NCBI RefSeq assembly: GCF_001424045.1 | Contig: NZ_LMQB01000023.1 | Coordinates: forward strand, 372,001 to 436,000 | Direction: 5' to 3' | Origin: Rhizobium sp. Leaf371 | GTDB taxonomy: Bacteria > Pseudomonadota > Alphaproteobacteria > Rhizobiales > Rhizobiaceae | DNA length: 64,000 nt | Shown here: positions 36,075 through 44,845 of the stretch, piece after piece | Position numbering within the stretch: the stretch's first letter is position 1 | Layout: every line of letters starts with the position of its first letter | Made by a program: the position numbers and the translations under genes | The notes under the pieces: generated by a model | Databases searched by the model: none | Told to the model about the DNA's origin: nothing | What the model saw: only the letters and a program-made list of their open reading frames with translations

Positions 36075-37007
36075 ATGAAGGACAAGACGACAGAACGGGA
36101 TGCGGCACCGGATGCCGGCACAAGGTCGCGCAGCTATCGCCTCCACGACACGGTCGTGGAGGCCCGGCCGATCGAGCCGGCGCTCTATCTGGTGGCGACG
36201 CCCATCGGCAATCTCGGCGACATCACCCTGCGGGCGCTGGAAACCCTGGCCGGCGCGGATGTGCTGGCCTGCGAGGACACCCGCGTCACCCGCGTTCTTC
36301 TCGATCGCTATGGCATCGCCAACCGCCCCTACGCCTATCACGAGCACAATGCCAACGAGGCCGGCCCCCGGCTGATCGCGGCGCTCGATGCAGGCCGATC
36401 GGTCGCGCTGGTGTCGGATGCGGGCACGCCCCTCGTCTCCGATCCCGGCTACCGGCTTGCCCAGACGGCGATCGAGGCCGGGCACCGGGTGGTGCCGCTG
36501 CCGGGGCCTTCGGCGCCGCTTGCGGCACTCGTCGGCTCGGGGCTTTCCAACGAGGCCTTTCTCTTTGCGGGCTTTCTGCCGTCCAGGGACAAGGCGCGAC
36601 GCGACCGGTTGGCCGAACTCGCCCGCGTGCCGGCAACGCTGATCTTCTTTGAGTCCCCCCACCGGATCGCTGCGACCCTGATCGGCGCTGCGGAAACGCT
36701 CGGCCGGGAGCGGGCGGCCGTGGTCTGTCGCGAACTGACCAAGACCTATGAAGAGTTCCGGCGGGGAACGCTCGGAGAGCTTGCCGATCATTATGGTGGC
36801 GATGTCGTCGTCAAGGGCGAAATCGTGCTGGTCATCGCCCCGCCGCCGGAAGAAGCGGCGCCGGACGCGCAGGATGTGGATGCCCTGCTGGCCCGGCTCT
36901 CCGCCGCGATGCCGGCCGGCAAGGCCGCAACGGAAGCGGCGAAACAAACGGGCCTCAACCGCCGAACGCTGTACGACCGGCTTCTGACGCTCAAGGAACA
37001 GCCGTGA
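36075..37007 (+). CDS. rsmI: 16S rRNA (cytidine-1402-2'-O)-methyltransferase RsmI
   Basis: RsmI methylates the 2'-O of C1402 in 16S rRNA with SAM. The 310-residue tetrapyrrole-methylase-fold protein has [19 protein letters not shown], the substrate loop [11 protein letters not shown] and [13 protein letters not shown]. The start ATG at 36075 begins a 40-residue tail before the fold. It overlaps yraN by the GTGA junction. The dnaN gene is divergent upstream. Confidence 0.95.
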   Translation: MKDKTTERDAAPDAGTRSRSYRLHDTVVEARPIEPALYLVATPIGNLGDITLRALETLAGADVLACEDTRVTRVLLDRYGIANRPYAYHEHNANEAGPRLIAALDAGRSVALVSDAGTPLVSDPGYRLAQTAIEAGHRVVPLPGPSAPLAALVGSGLSNEAFLFAGFLPSRDKARRDRLAELARVPATLIFFESPHRIAATLIGAAETLGRERAAVVCRELTKTYEEFRRGTLGELADHYGGDVVVKGEIVLVIAPPPEEAAPDAQDVDALLARLSAAMPAGKAATEAAKQTGLNRRTLYDRLLTLKEQP

Positions 37008-37369
37008 CGGGAACGGCCGACCGGCGACGTTTGCGGGCGGTGCGCAAAGGCGCCGTCGCGGAATATGTCGCCGCGCTCGCTCTCATGCTGCGCGGTTATC
37101 GCATCGTCGCCTTTCGCTACCGCACAAAGCTTGGAGAAATCGACATCATCGCCAAGCGCGGCACGCTCGTCGCCTGCGTCGAGGTGAAGGCACGCGGAAG
37201 CGTGGATGCGGCGATCTTTGCGGTAAGCCCGATGTCGGAAGCGAGAATCCGCAATGCGAGCGATCTCTGGCTGCAAAGGCAGCCGGATGCGGACCGCCTG
37301 TCCATTCGCTACGACATCATGGCCGTCCGGCCCTGGCGTTGGCCGGTGCATATTCCCGGCGCGTTCTAA
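37004..37369 (+). CDS. yraN: UPF0102 (YraN) nuclease-fold protein
   Basis: This is a 121-residue protein of the UPF0102 family. The core [21 protein letters not shown] contains the Asp-Glu-Lys arrangement of restriction-nuclease folds, suggesting a DNA-related enzyme; relatives accompany rsmI in many genomes. GTG 37004 overlaps the rsmI stop (GTGA), so translation is coupled. The exact function is not established. Confidence 0.93.
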   Translation: MTGTADRRRLRAVRKGAVAEYVAALALMLRGYRIVAFRYRTKLGEIDIIAKRGTLVACVEVKARGSVDAAIFAVSPMSEARIRNASDLWLQRQPDADRLSIRYDIMAVRPWRWPVHIPGAF

Positions 37370-37393
37370 CGGCGCCAAAAAACCTCAACACTC

Positions 37394-37657
37394 TCAGTGA
37401 TGTCGGACGGTGACGTTGTTTTCCACCAGATGGACGCCGATCACCGAAGCGGCCGCCTGCTCGATACAGCCGATCTCGGCTTCGTTCGCGACGAAGCCCG
37501 AAAGGATGATGGTTCTGCCGATGGCGACGACATCGAGGTGGGTTGTATCCACGAGGGCGACATACTGGATGTACCGGGAGACCTTGCCCGCAAGGTCGTC
37601 GTCCCGCAGATGGGGTTCGTCGTCGCGTCGGCAGTAGATCTGCTTGTCCATCGGCAT
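37394..37657 (-). CDS. BON-domain protein
   Basis: This is an 87-residue protein with a single BON domain (VSRYIQYVALVDTTHLDVV then AIGRTIILSGFVANEAEIGC). BON domains bind phospholipid or other partners and occur in stress-induced envelope proteins. There is no signal peptide, so it is probably cytoplasmic. ATG 37657 has AGGGGGC upstream. It has an EcfG-type general-stress promoter upstream at 37740-37765. Confidence 0.85.
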   Translation of the reverse strand: MPMDKQIYCRRDDEPHLRDDDLAGKVSRYIQYVALVDTTHLDVVAIGRTIILSGFVANEAEIGCIEQAAASVIGVHLVENNVTVRHH

Positions 37658-37739
37658 GCTAGAGCCCCCTGTTGCCCGCTCCCCGCAGACAGGATGGGCC
37701 CGTTCAGGCGTGTCGCGGATCAGCGTTTAGCTGCACTGC

Positions 37740-37765
37740 AACGCGAGGTCCGTCCGGAATGTTCC
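37740..37765 (-). promoter_or_regulatory. EcfG/RpoE2-type general stress promoter of the BON gene
   Basis: On the minus strand GGAAC (37765-37761), 17 nt, CGTT (37743-37740) exactly matches the alphaproteobacterial ECF sigma factor EcfG consensus GGAAC-N16/17-CGTT. It lies about 80 nt upstream of the BON-domain start codon, leaving a short 5' leader. Confidence 0.75.
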
Positions 37766-37812
37766 ATGCTGCGCCGTTTCGGTTGTGAGCCGGCTTGCCA
37801 CGCGCTGGACAA

Positions 37813-38100
37813 TCAGAAGCGGCGGCGCCCCTCATCGATATGGATGAACGCCTCGACCGCTGCGGCGATAAAGTCCTCACGGGCATAATCTGCCGGCTGC
37901 TCGCCGTTCAGCACGTAGCGGCACATCCGAAGCGCCGCCCCATAGGCCGCACCTTCATGCGTCGGCCATTTTTCGAGTAGAACTTCGGCCGCTTCCCGTG
38001 TGTTGCGGACGATGCGATAGTCTCCGATACCGCCAAGCTCGAGCACGACGGGTTGCTGCCACCATTTTTCATTGATCGCCGCGTAGTCACTGACCGCCAT
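37813..38100 (-). CDS. DUF982 family protein
   Basis: This is a 95-residue protein of the rhizobial DUF982 group: WWQQPVVLELGGIGDYRIVR followed by NTREAAEVLLEKWPTHEGAA. These small proteins are abundant in Rhizobiaceae and mostly uncharacterised. ATG 38100 has GGAGGGATTCGGC upstream; a longer frame to 38196 has no such site. Confidence 0.85.
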   Translation of the reverse strand: MAVSDYAAINEKWWQQPVVLELGGIGDYRIVRNTREAAEVLLEKWPTHEGAAYGAALRMCRYVLNGEQPADYAREDFIAAAVEAFIHIDEGRRRF

Positions 38101-38231
38101 GCCGAATCCCTCCGCTGCCGATAGCCGTCTCGCTTTATGACAGGCGAAACTTACGTAGACATTGCGTGTCAAACGGAAAGGTTGCGGAGAGCGCACGAAG
38201 CAGTTTATGCGATAAAGGCACGGAGAGCCTC

Positions 38232-39176
38232 ATGTCCGACGTCCTCATCAATGTCCTTCCCCTCTTCGTCCTTATCTTTGCCGGCTGGCTGATCGTGCGG
38301 ACGGGCTATCTGAAACCGGCGGTCGGCGACGCACTCGGCGATTTCGTCTTCAAGGTTTCCGTCCCCGTTCTGCTGTTTCGCACCATTGCGACCGCGGACT
38401 TCACGGAAGGCTCGCCCTGGCCGCTCTGGATCGCCTATTTCTCGGGCGTCGCCGTCGTCTGGACCCTCGGCCATCTCGTCGCCACGCTCGGCTTCGGGCG
38501 CGACCGCCGCATCGGCGTGCTCGCAGGCGTGTCCTCGGCCTTCGCCAACACGATCTTCATCGGCCTGCCGCTCGTCTCGCGCAGTGTCGGCGATGCCGGC
38601 GTCGTGGCCCTGTCGATCCTGATTTCCGTGCATCTTCCGGTGATGATGATCGCGGGCACGATCCTGATGGAGCGAGCCGAGCGGAAGACCAATGGCGGCG
38701 TGGCGCAGAGCCCGCTGGCGCTTGCCCGCGGCATCCTGCGGAACCTGGTGCGCAACCCTCTCGTGATCGGGCTCGTCTGCGGCGCCCTGATGCATGCGAC
38801 GAACCTGCCGCTGTCGGGACCGCTCAAGATCGCCATCGACCAGACCGCGGCCGTGGCCGGTCCCGCCGCGCTGATCTCGATCGGGATGGCGCTCGACAAA
38901 TATGGTCTGTCGGGCAATCTCGGCCTTGCCGCCTTTACCAGCGCGCTCAAGCTCGTCGTGCTGCCCGCCTGCGTGTTTGCAGCCAGTCACCTGCTCGGCC
39001 TCGATCGTCACTGGACGGCGGCACTGGTGCTGACCTCGGCCGTGCCGACAGGCGTCAATGCCTGGCTGATCGCCAATCATTTCAACGTGGGTCACGGCCT
39101 GGCATCCTCGACCATCACGCTGACCACGGCCCTCGGCGTCTTCACGGTCTCTGCCTGGGCCTACGTGCTTCTCTAA
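38232..39176 (+). CDS. AEC-family (auxin efflux carrier type) transporter
   Basis: This is a 314-residue inner-membrane carrier with about ten helices in two halves, of the AEC/MEM_trans family. It starts MSDVLINVLPLFVLIFAGWL and has the crossover regions FANTIFIGLPLVSRS and SAVPTGVNAWLIANHFNVG. Bacterial members often move malonate, malate or other small acids; the substrate cannot be told. ATG 38232 has GGAG upstream. It is monocistronic. Confidence 0.9.
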   Translation: MSDVLINVLPLFVLIFAGWLIVRTGYLKPAVGDALGDFVFKVSVPVLLFRTIATADFTEGSPWPLWIAYFSGVAVVWTLGHLVATLGFGRDRRIGVLAGVSSAFANTIFIGLPLVSRSVGDAGVVALSILISVHLPVMMIAGTILMERAERKTNGGVAQSPLALARGILRNLVRNPLVIGLVCGALMHATNLPLSGPLKIAIDQTAAVAGPAALISIGMALDKYGLSGNLGLAAFTSALKLVVLPACVFAASHLLGLDRHWTAALVLTSAVPTGVNAWLIANHFNVGHGLASSTITLTTALGVFTVSAWAYVLL

Positions 39177-39267
39177 CGCTTGTGGCCCCCGCCATCCTTG
39201 CCATGGCGTCGTATCCGCAATCTCGGGCAGCGGTCCCAGCGCAAAGTCCGCCAGTTGCCCGGACACG

Positions 39268-39292
39268 AAAAAGCCCGGCGAAAGCCGGGCTT
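39268..39292 (-). terminator. Intrinsic terminator after the cytochrome c gene
   Basis: On the minus strand a perfect 9-bp stem (AAGCCCGGC and complement) with TTTC loop is followed by TTTCGTG, preceded in the stem by paired T, giving five consecutive T. It lies 32 nt past the cytochrome c stop. Confidence 0.85.
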
Positions 39293-39324
39293 CGATTGAT
39301 CCAGGTTCAGCGACAGGCTTCGGC

Positions 39325-39987
39325 TTAGTTGGCGGGTGCCGCCGGAGCAGCAGGCGCAGGCGCTACGGGAGCAGCAGGGGCTGCCGGGGCAGCAGGTGCC
39401 GCACCTTCGGCCGGCGCCGCTGCGGGCGCGGCAGAGGCAGATGCCTCGGGAAGGGCGACAGGCGCATCGGACTGGCCGCGCAGCCAGGCGATGAGGTTTG
39501 CACGCTCATCCGGCTTCTTCACGCCGGCAAATCCCATAGCCGTGCCCGGTACGTGCTTCTTCGGCGCCTCGACGAAATAGCTCAGGTGATCGTAGGTCCA
39601 GGTCTTGTTGGCTTCGGCAAAGGTCTTCATGCCGGCCGAATAGGCAAAGCCTTCATGCGAGGCGATCGGGCGTTCCACGACACCCCAGAGATTGGGGCCG
39701 ACCTTGTTCGGTCCCCCCTTCTCGATGGTGTGACAGGCGGCACATTTCTTGAACACGGCTTCGCCCGCGCTTGCATCGGCGCTGGCCAGCAGCGGCTTGA
39801 TGTCGACCTCGACCTCGGCTGCAGCCCCCGCTCCGGCCTCGCCCGTCGTTTCCTCGGCGATGATCGCAAAGCCCGGCTTTTCCGGGGCTTCGGAATGAAA
39901 GATGCCTTCGGAGGCGATCGATACGGACATCAGCACGAAGACCGTTCCGAGAAAGGCTCCCACGGCCATATTTACATGCGAGTTCAT
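39325..39987 (-). CDS. cycM: Membrane-anchored cytochrome c (CycM-like) with Ala/Pro-rich tail
   Basis: This is a 220-residue class I cytochrome c. Residues 7-27 form an uncleaved membrane anchor; a flexible acidic linker follows; the heme site is CAACH at 82-86 and the probable Met ligand is Met151 in TAMGFAG. The last 45 residues are Ala/Pro-rich low-complexity repeats (AAPAAP type). CycM-type proteins carry electrons from bc1 to cytochrome oxidase in rhizobia. ATG 39987 has GGGGAGGTGTTG upstream. Confidence 0.92.
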   Translation of the reverse strand: MNSHVNMAVGAFLGTVFVLMSVSIASEGIFHSEAPEKPGFAIIAEETTGEAGAGAAAEVEVDIKPLLASADASAGEAVFKKCAACHTIEKGGPNKVGPNLWGVVERPIASHEGFAYSAGMKTFAEANKTWTYDHLSYFVEAPKKHVPGTAMGFAGVKKPDERANLIAWLRGQSDAPVALPEASASAAPAAAPAEGAAPAAPAAPAAPVAPAPAAPAAPAN

Positions 39988-40167
39988 CAACACACCTCCC
40001 CTTGCGTCCGGCCTCAGGCATACGCACGCGCCGCCGGTATGAACAATCTGCCGCGGCACCTTGAAATCGTGCGGAAGCTATGTCTTTTGACCAAGCGTTG
40101 CAACAGCGATATCCGTGCCGGACGAACCACTTCTGGCACTTTTTAATGGTGTTTTGAAGGGCTCGGC

Positions 40168-40932
40168 ATGAAAAGCGACAATTTGGCAAAAACACTCGTG
40201 CTGATCCCGGCGCGGATGGCCTCCACGCGGCTTCCCGGCAAGCCTTTGGCCGACATCTGCGGACTGCCGATGATCGTTCAGGTCGCGTTGCGGGCGCGCG
40301 ATGCAGACGCGGGGCGCATCGTCGTGGCCGTCGATCACCAGGACACGTTCGATGCCGTGACGGCTGCCGGCTTCGAAGCCGTCATGACCCGTATCGACCA
40401 TCAGTCCGGCTCCGACCGCATCTACGAGGCGCTCACCCTTTGCGACCCGGACGGCCGGATCGAGACCGTGATCAACGTGCAGGGCGATCTGCCGACGATC
40501 GAGCCGGAGACGATTCGCGCAGCGCTGCGGCCGCTCGAGGATCCCGCCGTCGATATTGCGACGCTGACGGTGGAGATCGTGCACGAGGCGGAGAAAACCA
40601 ACCCGAACGTCGTGAAGGTGGTCGGCGCGCCGCTGTCCGAAAGCCGCCTGCGGGCGCTCTACTTCACCCGGGCGACGGCTCCTCACGGTGCGGGGCCGCT
40701 CTACCATCATATCGGCCTCTACGCCTATCGCCGGTCAGCGCTCGAACGATTCGTCGCCTTGCCGCCCTCGACGCTCGAAAAGCGCGAATCGCTCGAGCAG
40801 CTGCGGGCGCTGGAGGCGGGCATGCGCATCGACGTGGAAATCGTCAGCTCCATCCCGCTCGGTGTCGACACGCCGGCCGATCTGGAAGCGGCACGGCGGC
40901 TGCTGTCGACGCGCCCCGGAGCTGCATCATGA
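40168..40932 (+). CDS. kdsB: 3-deoxy-manno-octulosonate cytidylyltransferase
   Basis: KdsB activates Kdo as CMP-Kdo for lipopolysaccharide inner core synthesis. The 254-residue protein has [20 protein letters not shown], the Rossmann-like nucleotide site, [12 protein letters not shown] and [13 protein letters not shown]. Its stop overlaps the pheA start as ATGA. A -35/-10-like pair (TTGACC, then ATATCC) lies about 60 nt upstream. Confidence 0.97.
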   Translation: MKSDNLAKTLVLIPARMASTRLPGKPLADICGLPMIVQVALRARDADAGRIVVAVDHQDTFDAVTAAGFEAVMTRIDHQSGSDRIYEALTLCDPDGRIETVINVQGDLPTIEPETIRAALRPLEDPAVDIATLTVEIVHEAEKTNPNVVKVVGAPLSESRLRALYFTRATAPHGAGPLYHHIGLYAYRRSALERFVALPPSTLEKRESLEQLRALEAGMRIDVEIVSSIPLGVDTPADLEAARRLLSTRPGAAS

Positions 40933-41783
40933 TGCCCGTCACCAACCGCATCTCGTTCCAGGGCGATTATGGCGCGAATTCCGACATGGCGTCGCGCGAC
41001 ATGTTCCCGACGATGGACCCGCTTCCCTGCCAGACCTTCGAGGATGCCTTTCTGGCCGTCGAGAACGGCGAGGCGGATCTCGCGATGATCCCGATCGAGA
41101 ATACGATCGCCGGCCGCGTCGCCGACATCCATCATCTGCTGCCGGAATCGCGCCTGCACATCATCGGTGAATACTTCATGCCGATCCGGTTCCAGCTGAT
41201 GGTGCTGCCGGGCGTGTCGCGCAGCGAGATCCGCACCGTGCACAGCCACATCCATGCGCTCGGCCAATGCCGCAAGATCGTCCGCGCCAATGGCTGGAAG
41301 CCCGTCGTGGCCGGCGACACCGCCGGTGCCGCCAAGCTCGTGGCGGAAACGGGGGACCGCTCGATGGCGGCTCTCGCCCCCCGGCTCGCGGCCGATCTCT
41401 ACAAACTCGATATCGTGGCCGAGAATGTCGAGGACACCGAAAACAACGTGACGCGCTTCGTCGTGCTCTCGCGCGACGAGAAGCCGATCCGGCGCGGCGC
41501 CGAGGCCGACCACCTCGTGACCACCTTCGTCTTCAATGTCCGCAACATTCCGGCAGCGCTCTACAAGGCGCTCGGCGGCTTTGCCACGAACGGCATCAAC
41601 ATGACGAAGCTGGAGAGCTATCAGATCGGCGGAAAGTTCATCGCGACGCAGTTCTATGCGGACATCGACGGGCATCCCGACGACGCGAACGTCAAGCGGG
41701 CGCTGGAAGAGCTTCGGTTCTTTTCGGAGAAGGTCCGGATTCTCGGCTCCTATCCGGCCCATCCCATGCGGCGCGTGTTATAA
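40929..41783 (+). CDS. pheA: Prephenate dehydratase with ACT domain
   Basis: This is a 284-residue monofunctional prephenate dehydratase that makes phenylpyruvate for phenylalanine synthesis. The catalytic half has [11 protein letters not shown] and the C-terminal half is an ACT domain ([20 protein letters not shown] then [10 protein letters not shown]). The usual phenylalanine-binding ESRP motif reads ESYQ here, so feedback control may differ. It has no chorismate mutase domain. Translation is coupled to kdsB (ATGA). Confidence 0.95.
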   Translation: MMPVTNRISFQGDYGANSDMASRDMFPTMDPLPCQTFEDAFLAVENGEADLAMIPIENTIAGRVADIHHLLPESRLHIIGEYFMPIRFQLMVLPGVSRSEIRTVHSHIHALGQCRKIVRANGWKPVVAGDTAGAAKLVAETGDRSMAALAPRLAADLYKLDIVAENVEDTENNVTRFVVLSRDEKPIRRGAEADHLVTTFVFNVRNIPAALYKALGGFATNGINMTKLESYQIGGKFIATQFYADIDGHPDDANVKRALEELRFFSEKVRILGSYPAHPMRRVL

Positions 41784-41956
41784 AAGTCGCGCCGATCCGA
41801 AATCCTTTGCGCACCGGCGGACATGCCCGACTTGTGGGGTAGAGTTCACGGCGCAAAAGTGATTGCGTAAGGCGGAGAGGCGACTGATTTGCGGCAATGC
41901 CGCCGGTGCCTTTCGTTTGACAGCCGCGCAACGGCGGCATCCAAAGGACGCCTACG

Positions 41957-43018
41957 ATGATCATCAGAACTCTCCTCCTTGCCTCGACGGCCGCACTCTC
42001 CATGACCGCAGGTGCACAGGCTGCCGATGCGATCGTTGCCGCCGAGCCGGAAGCCATGGAATATGTTCGTGTCTGCGATGCCTTCGGCGAAGGCTTCTTC
42101 TACATTCCCGGCACGGAAACGTGCCTGAAGATCGGCGGCTATGTCCGCTCCGACCACAATCTCGGCGAAAGCGCCTATAGCGGCGAAAACCTCGACTGGT
42201 CGCCGTTTACCCGGGGAACCGTGACCCTCGATGCCCGCAGCGATACGGAATACGGCGAACTCCGCTCCTTCATCGAATTGCGAGCGGAAGCCGCGGACGG
42301 CGAAACGCCCACCTACATCAACTCGGCCTTCATCACGCTCGGCGGCTTCATGGCCGGCTTCAACGATTCCCGCTACGATCTCTTCCTGAATTCGGCGGGC
42401 AACATCATCAATGACGACGTCATCGACTACACCGGCGACCGGACCAACCAGGTCAGCTACCAGTGGGGTGGCGATAAGGGCTTTTCGGCCTTCATCGGCC
42501 TGGAAGAAGGCGGCGGCACCTACGACACCGGCTTCGCCAGCCGTCCGACCGAAGACTACCGGGCCGCCCATCCGCTCGCCGGCGCCCGCATTCAGGAAGA
42601 CTGGGGCGGCCTGTTCATCATCGGCGGCTACGACCCGGATGCCGAGGCCTTCGGCGGAAAGGTCCGCGGCGATATCGTCTTCAACGACGTGTTCAAGGTC
42701 TTCATCATGGCCGGCTACCAGTCGGACTGGGACAACGACAAGGGCCCGGGCGACACGCGCCGGCGTAACTATTACGGCCCGTGGAATGGCGATTGGGCTG
42801 CCTGGGGCGGCTTCACCGCGACCGTCAACGACAAGACCTCGATCAACGGCCAGGTCGCCTATGAAGAAGACGGCACGCTCGCGACCGCCCTCAACATGGA
42901 ATACATGATCGTCGACAACTTCAAGGTTCAGCCGGAATTCAACTACACCAAGTTCGACGGCGAGCGCGGCAATGGCGATGCTTTCGGCGGCACCATCCGC
43001 TTCCAGCGCGATTTCTGA
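41957..43018 (+). CDS. Outer membrane porin, RopA/Omp2b type
   Basis: This is a 353-residue outer membrane beta-barrel. The N-terminus is a signal peptide (MIIRTLLLASTAALSMTAGA then QA), followed by the family motif VRVCDAFGEGFFYIPGTETC with two cysteines, GGYVRSDHN and alternating strands ending in a terminal Phe (TIRFQRDF), typical of porins. It belongs to the Porin_2 family of rhizobia and Brucella and should allow general diffusion of small solutes. A strong terminator follows. Confidence 0.95.
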   Translation: MIIRTLLLASTAALSMTAGAQAADAIVAAEPEAMEYVRVCDAFGEGFFYIPGTETCLKIGGYVRSDHNLGESAYSGENLDWSPFTRGTVTLDARSDTEYGELRSFIELRAEAADGETPTYINSAFITLGGFMAGFNDSRYDLFLNSAGNIINDDVIDYTGDRTNQVSYQWGGDKGFSAFIGLEEGGGTYDTGFASRPTEDYRAAHPLAGARIQEDWGGLFIIGGYDPDAEAFGGKVRGDIVFNDVFKVFIMAGYQSDWDNDKGPGDTRRRNYYGPWNGDWAAWGGFTATVNDKTSINGQVAYEEDGTLATALNMEYMIVDNFKVQPEFNYTKFDGERGNGDAFGGTIRFQRDF

Positions 43019-43046
43019 TCGAACGCCCTCTCTGCGATCAGGCGAC

Positions 43047-43077
43047 GAAGAACCGGCCTCGCGCCGGTTCTTCTATT
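43047..43077. terminator. Intrinsic terminator after the porin gene
   Basis: A perfect 11-bp stem (GAAGAACCGGC and complement) with a 5-nt loop is followed by TATTT on +. It lies between the porin and the converging nudC gene and probably serves mainly the porin. Confidence 0.8.
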
Positions 43078-43096
43078 TCCAGCTCCGGCGTTTCCG

Positions 43097-44065
43097 TCAG
43101 GCCGGCCAGTCCAGCCAGTCGCGCATCAACTGGTGGGCGATCGCGCCCTTCGGCGGTGTCGTCTGAAGGCCGACCTCCTGGCCGGTATTGCGGGCGAGCA
43201 TGGCGCGGGTTTCCTCGCGGGTGAACCAGCGGCAATCCTCGAGCTCCAGATCGTCCATCCGGATCTCGCTCGATTTCGCCTCTGCAAAGCAGCCGATCAT
43301 CAGGCTGTGCGGCATGGGCCAGGGCTGCGAGGCGTGGTAGCGCACGCGGCCGGTGCGGATGCCGGATTCTTCCATCGTCTCGCGCCGCACAGCATTTTCG
43401 ATCGTCTCGCCCGGCTCCACAAAGCCCGCAAGACAGGAATACATGCCTTCCGGAAAATGCGGGCTGCGGCCGAGCAGGCAGAGATCGCGCTGCACGTCGA
43501 TCGTCAGCATGATGACGACGGGGTCCGTGCGCGGAAATGCCAGGTGGCCGCAGGCCGTGCACACCCGCCGGTATCCGCCGCCCCTGGCCTCCATCGGGCT
43601 GCCGCACTTGCCGCAGAATCGGTTGGAGGCGTTCCAGGCGATCAGGCTTGCGGCCTGTGCGAATTGTCCGAGAAGCTCGTCCGGCAGCATCGCCTGCCGA
43701 TAGAGGCTGCGGCCATCGGCAAGCTTGAAGGGCTCCTCCAAGGTCGCCTCGGTCCGATTGACGGGAACGGCGATGCGCGGCTCGCCGGAGGGCAGCCTTC
43801 CCAGCAGGATCGCGGCCTCCAGATCGGGTTCGAGAACGGCGATCTCGTAGGGCGCAAACAGCGGGTCGATGACGTTCTCATCGTGCTTGACCACCAGTTT
43901 ACCCTCCGCAAAGGCGAAGAGATGCGCGCCCTCGGTCTTCAGAGCCACGTCGAGGCAGTCGTCGCTTCGGTGTTCGCTGTCGCGCACGAGGTGGTTGCCG
44001 GCAAAGGCGACCAGCGAGCTCGGCTCGGGATGCGGCCCCGTGCGGTCAAAAATGGCGTGGGTCAT
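43097..44065 (-). CDS. nudC: NAD+ diphosphatase/NADH pyrophosphatase NudC
   Basis: NudC cleaves NAD(H) and removes NAD caps from RNA. The 322-residue protein has a zinc ribbon (CGKCG near 151 and CTACG near 169), the Nudix box GFVEPGETIENAVRRETMEE, and the family-specific ASQPWPMPHS motif. ATG 44065 overlaps the stop of the HIT gene (ATGA), so both are translated from one transcript. Confidence 0.95.
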   Translation of the reverse strand: MTHAIFDRTGPHPEPSSLVAFAGNHLVRDSEHRSDDCLDVALKTEGAHLFAFAEGKLVVKHDENVIDPLFAPYEIAVLEPDLEAAILLGRLPSGEPRIAVPVNRTEATLEEPFKLADGRSLYRQAMLPDELLGQFAQAASLIAWNASNRFCGKCGSPMEARGGGYRRVCTACGHLAFPRTDPVVIMLTIDVQRDLCLLGRSPHFPEGMYSCLAGFVEPGETIENAVRRETMEESGIRTGRVRYHASQPWPMPHSLMIGCFAEAKSSEIRMDDLELEDCRWFTREETRAMLARNTGQEVGLQTTPPKGAIAHQLMRDWLDWPA

Positions 44066-44469
44066 GTCAGGGATTCCGTCAATCTGTTGAGGAAATCGTC
44101 GCGTTTTGCCGTATCCCAAGCCTCCGCCGTGGCGAAACCCCAGATGGGCCCCGGCCAGTTCGCATCCCCCTCGGTGCGGGCGACGACGTGGACATGGAGC
44201 TGGCGGACGATATTGCCCAGCGCCCCGATGTTGATCTTGGTCGCACCGGTCACCCGCTTCAGAGCCTCGGCGACGCGGTTGGTCTCGCGCGACAGCGTTG
44301 CCTGCTCGGCGGACGACAGCTCGAAGGTTTCGCTGACGGCATTCCGCTCGGGGATGAGGATGAGCCAGGGCCAGCGGGCATCCCGGCTCAGCCGCAGCTG
44401 GCAAAGATCGAGACGGGCCACGAGATCGCTGTCGCGTGCCAGACGCGGGTCGAGTTCGAACGGGGTCAC
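44062..44469 (-). CDS. HIT-domain nucleotide hydrolase-like protein
   Basis: This is a 135-residue histidine-triad protein. The active loop reads QLHVHVVAR, so the first two His of the HxHxH triad are present while the third position is Val, a variation seen in some HIT proteins. Its substrate (dinucleoside polyphosphate or AMP-lysine type) is unknown. The GTG at 44469 has AGGAGGAACCC upstream; the longer frame to 44655 would run over the SRP RNA promoter and is rejected. Confidence 0.87.
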   Translation of the reverse strand: MTPFELDPRLARDSDLVARLDLCQLRLSRDARWPWLILIPERNAVSETFELSSAEQATLSRETNRVAEALKRVTGATKINIGALGNIVRQLHVHVVARTEGDANWPGPIWGFATAEAWDTAKRDDFLNRLTESLT

Positions 44470-44595
44470 GGGTTCCTCCTGCTTCTCCTGTCGGTCTCCA
44501 TCGGCAGCCGTGCCGTCGACGTTCGAACGGTCGGCTTCAGGCTTCAGGAGCGCGTCCTGTTCTGACAGGGATGCCAGATTCTTCCAAGGGCCGAC

Positions 44596-44624
44596 TTGCA
44601 TTCCGTCTGGATATTGCCGATATG
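44596..44624 (+). promoter_or_regulatory. Sigma-70 promoter of the SRP RNA
   Basis: A -35 TTGCAT (44596-44601), a 17-bp spacer, and a -10 GATATG (44619-44624) lie just before the start of the SRP RNA at 44631, leaving 6 nt to the first transcribed G. Confidence 0.65.
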
Positions 44625-44630
44625 GAGATC

Positions 44631-44729
44631 GGGAGGTTGGTGGTGGACGAGCCACTCGCCAACCGGGTCAGGTCCGGAAGGAAGCAGCCCCAACGAGCCC
44701 GGCACGGGTCATCGTGCCAGCCTCCCACC
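44631..44729 (+). ncRNA. ffs: Signal recognition particle RNA (4.5S, small bacterial type)
   Basis: The hallmark SRP helix 8 sequence GGTCAGGTCCGGAAGGAAGC is present, and the ends pair (GGGAGGTTGG at the 5' end with CCAGCCTCCC at the 3' end), giving a single long hairpin of about 99 nt. The ends are estimated from pairing. The RNA works with Ffh and FtsY to target membrane proteins. Its place directly upstream of dnaX is the usual alphaproteobacterial context. Confidence 0.95.
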
Positions 44730-44845
44730 CTCAGGGTCTTCACGGAAGTCCCTGAACCACCAGACCAGGGCCGCCCGTTCGCAAGCTCGCTGCCGCGTCT
44801 CAAGCTTGCCGACCGTCCGGACAGACGGAACGAGCGGCGGGGCGC

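Noticed and set aside
44470-44655. N-terminal extension of the HIT protein
   Set aside because: It would run back over the SRP RNA promoter and the GTG at 44469 has a strong ribosome site.
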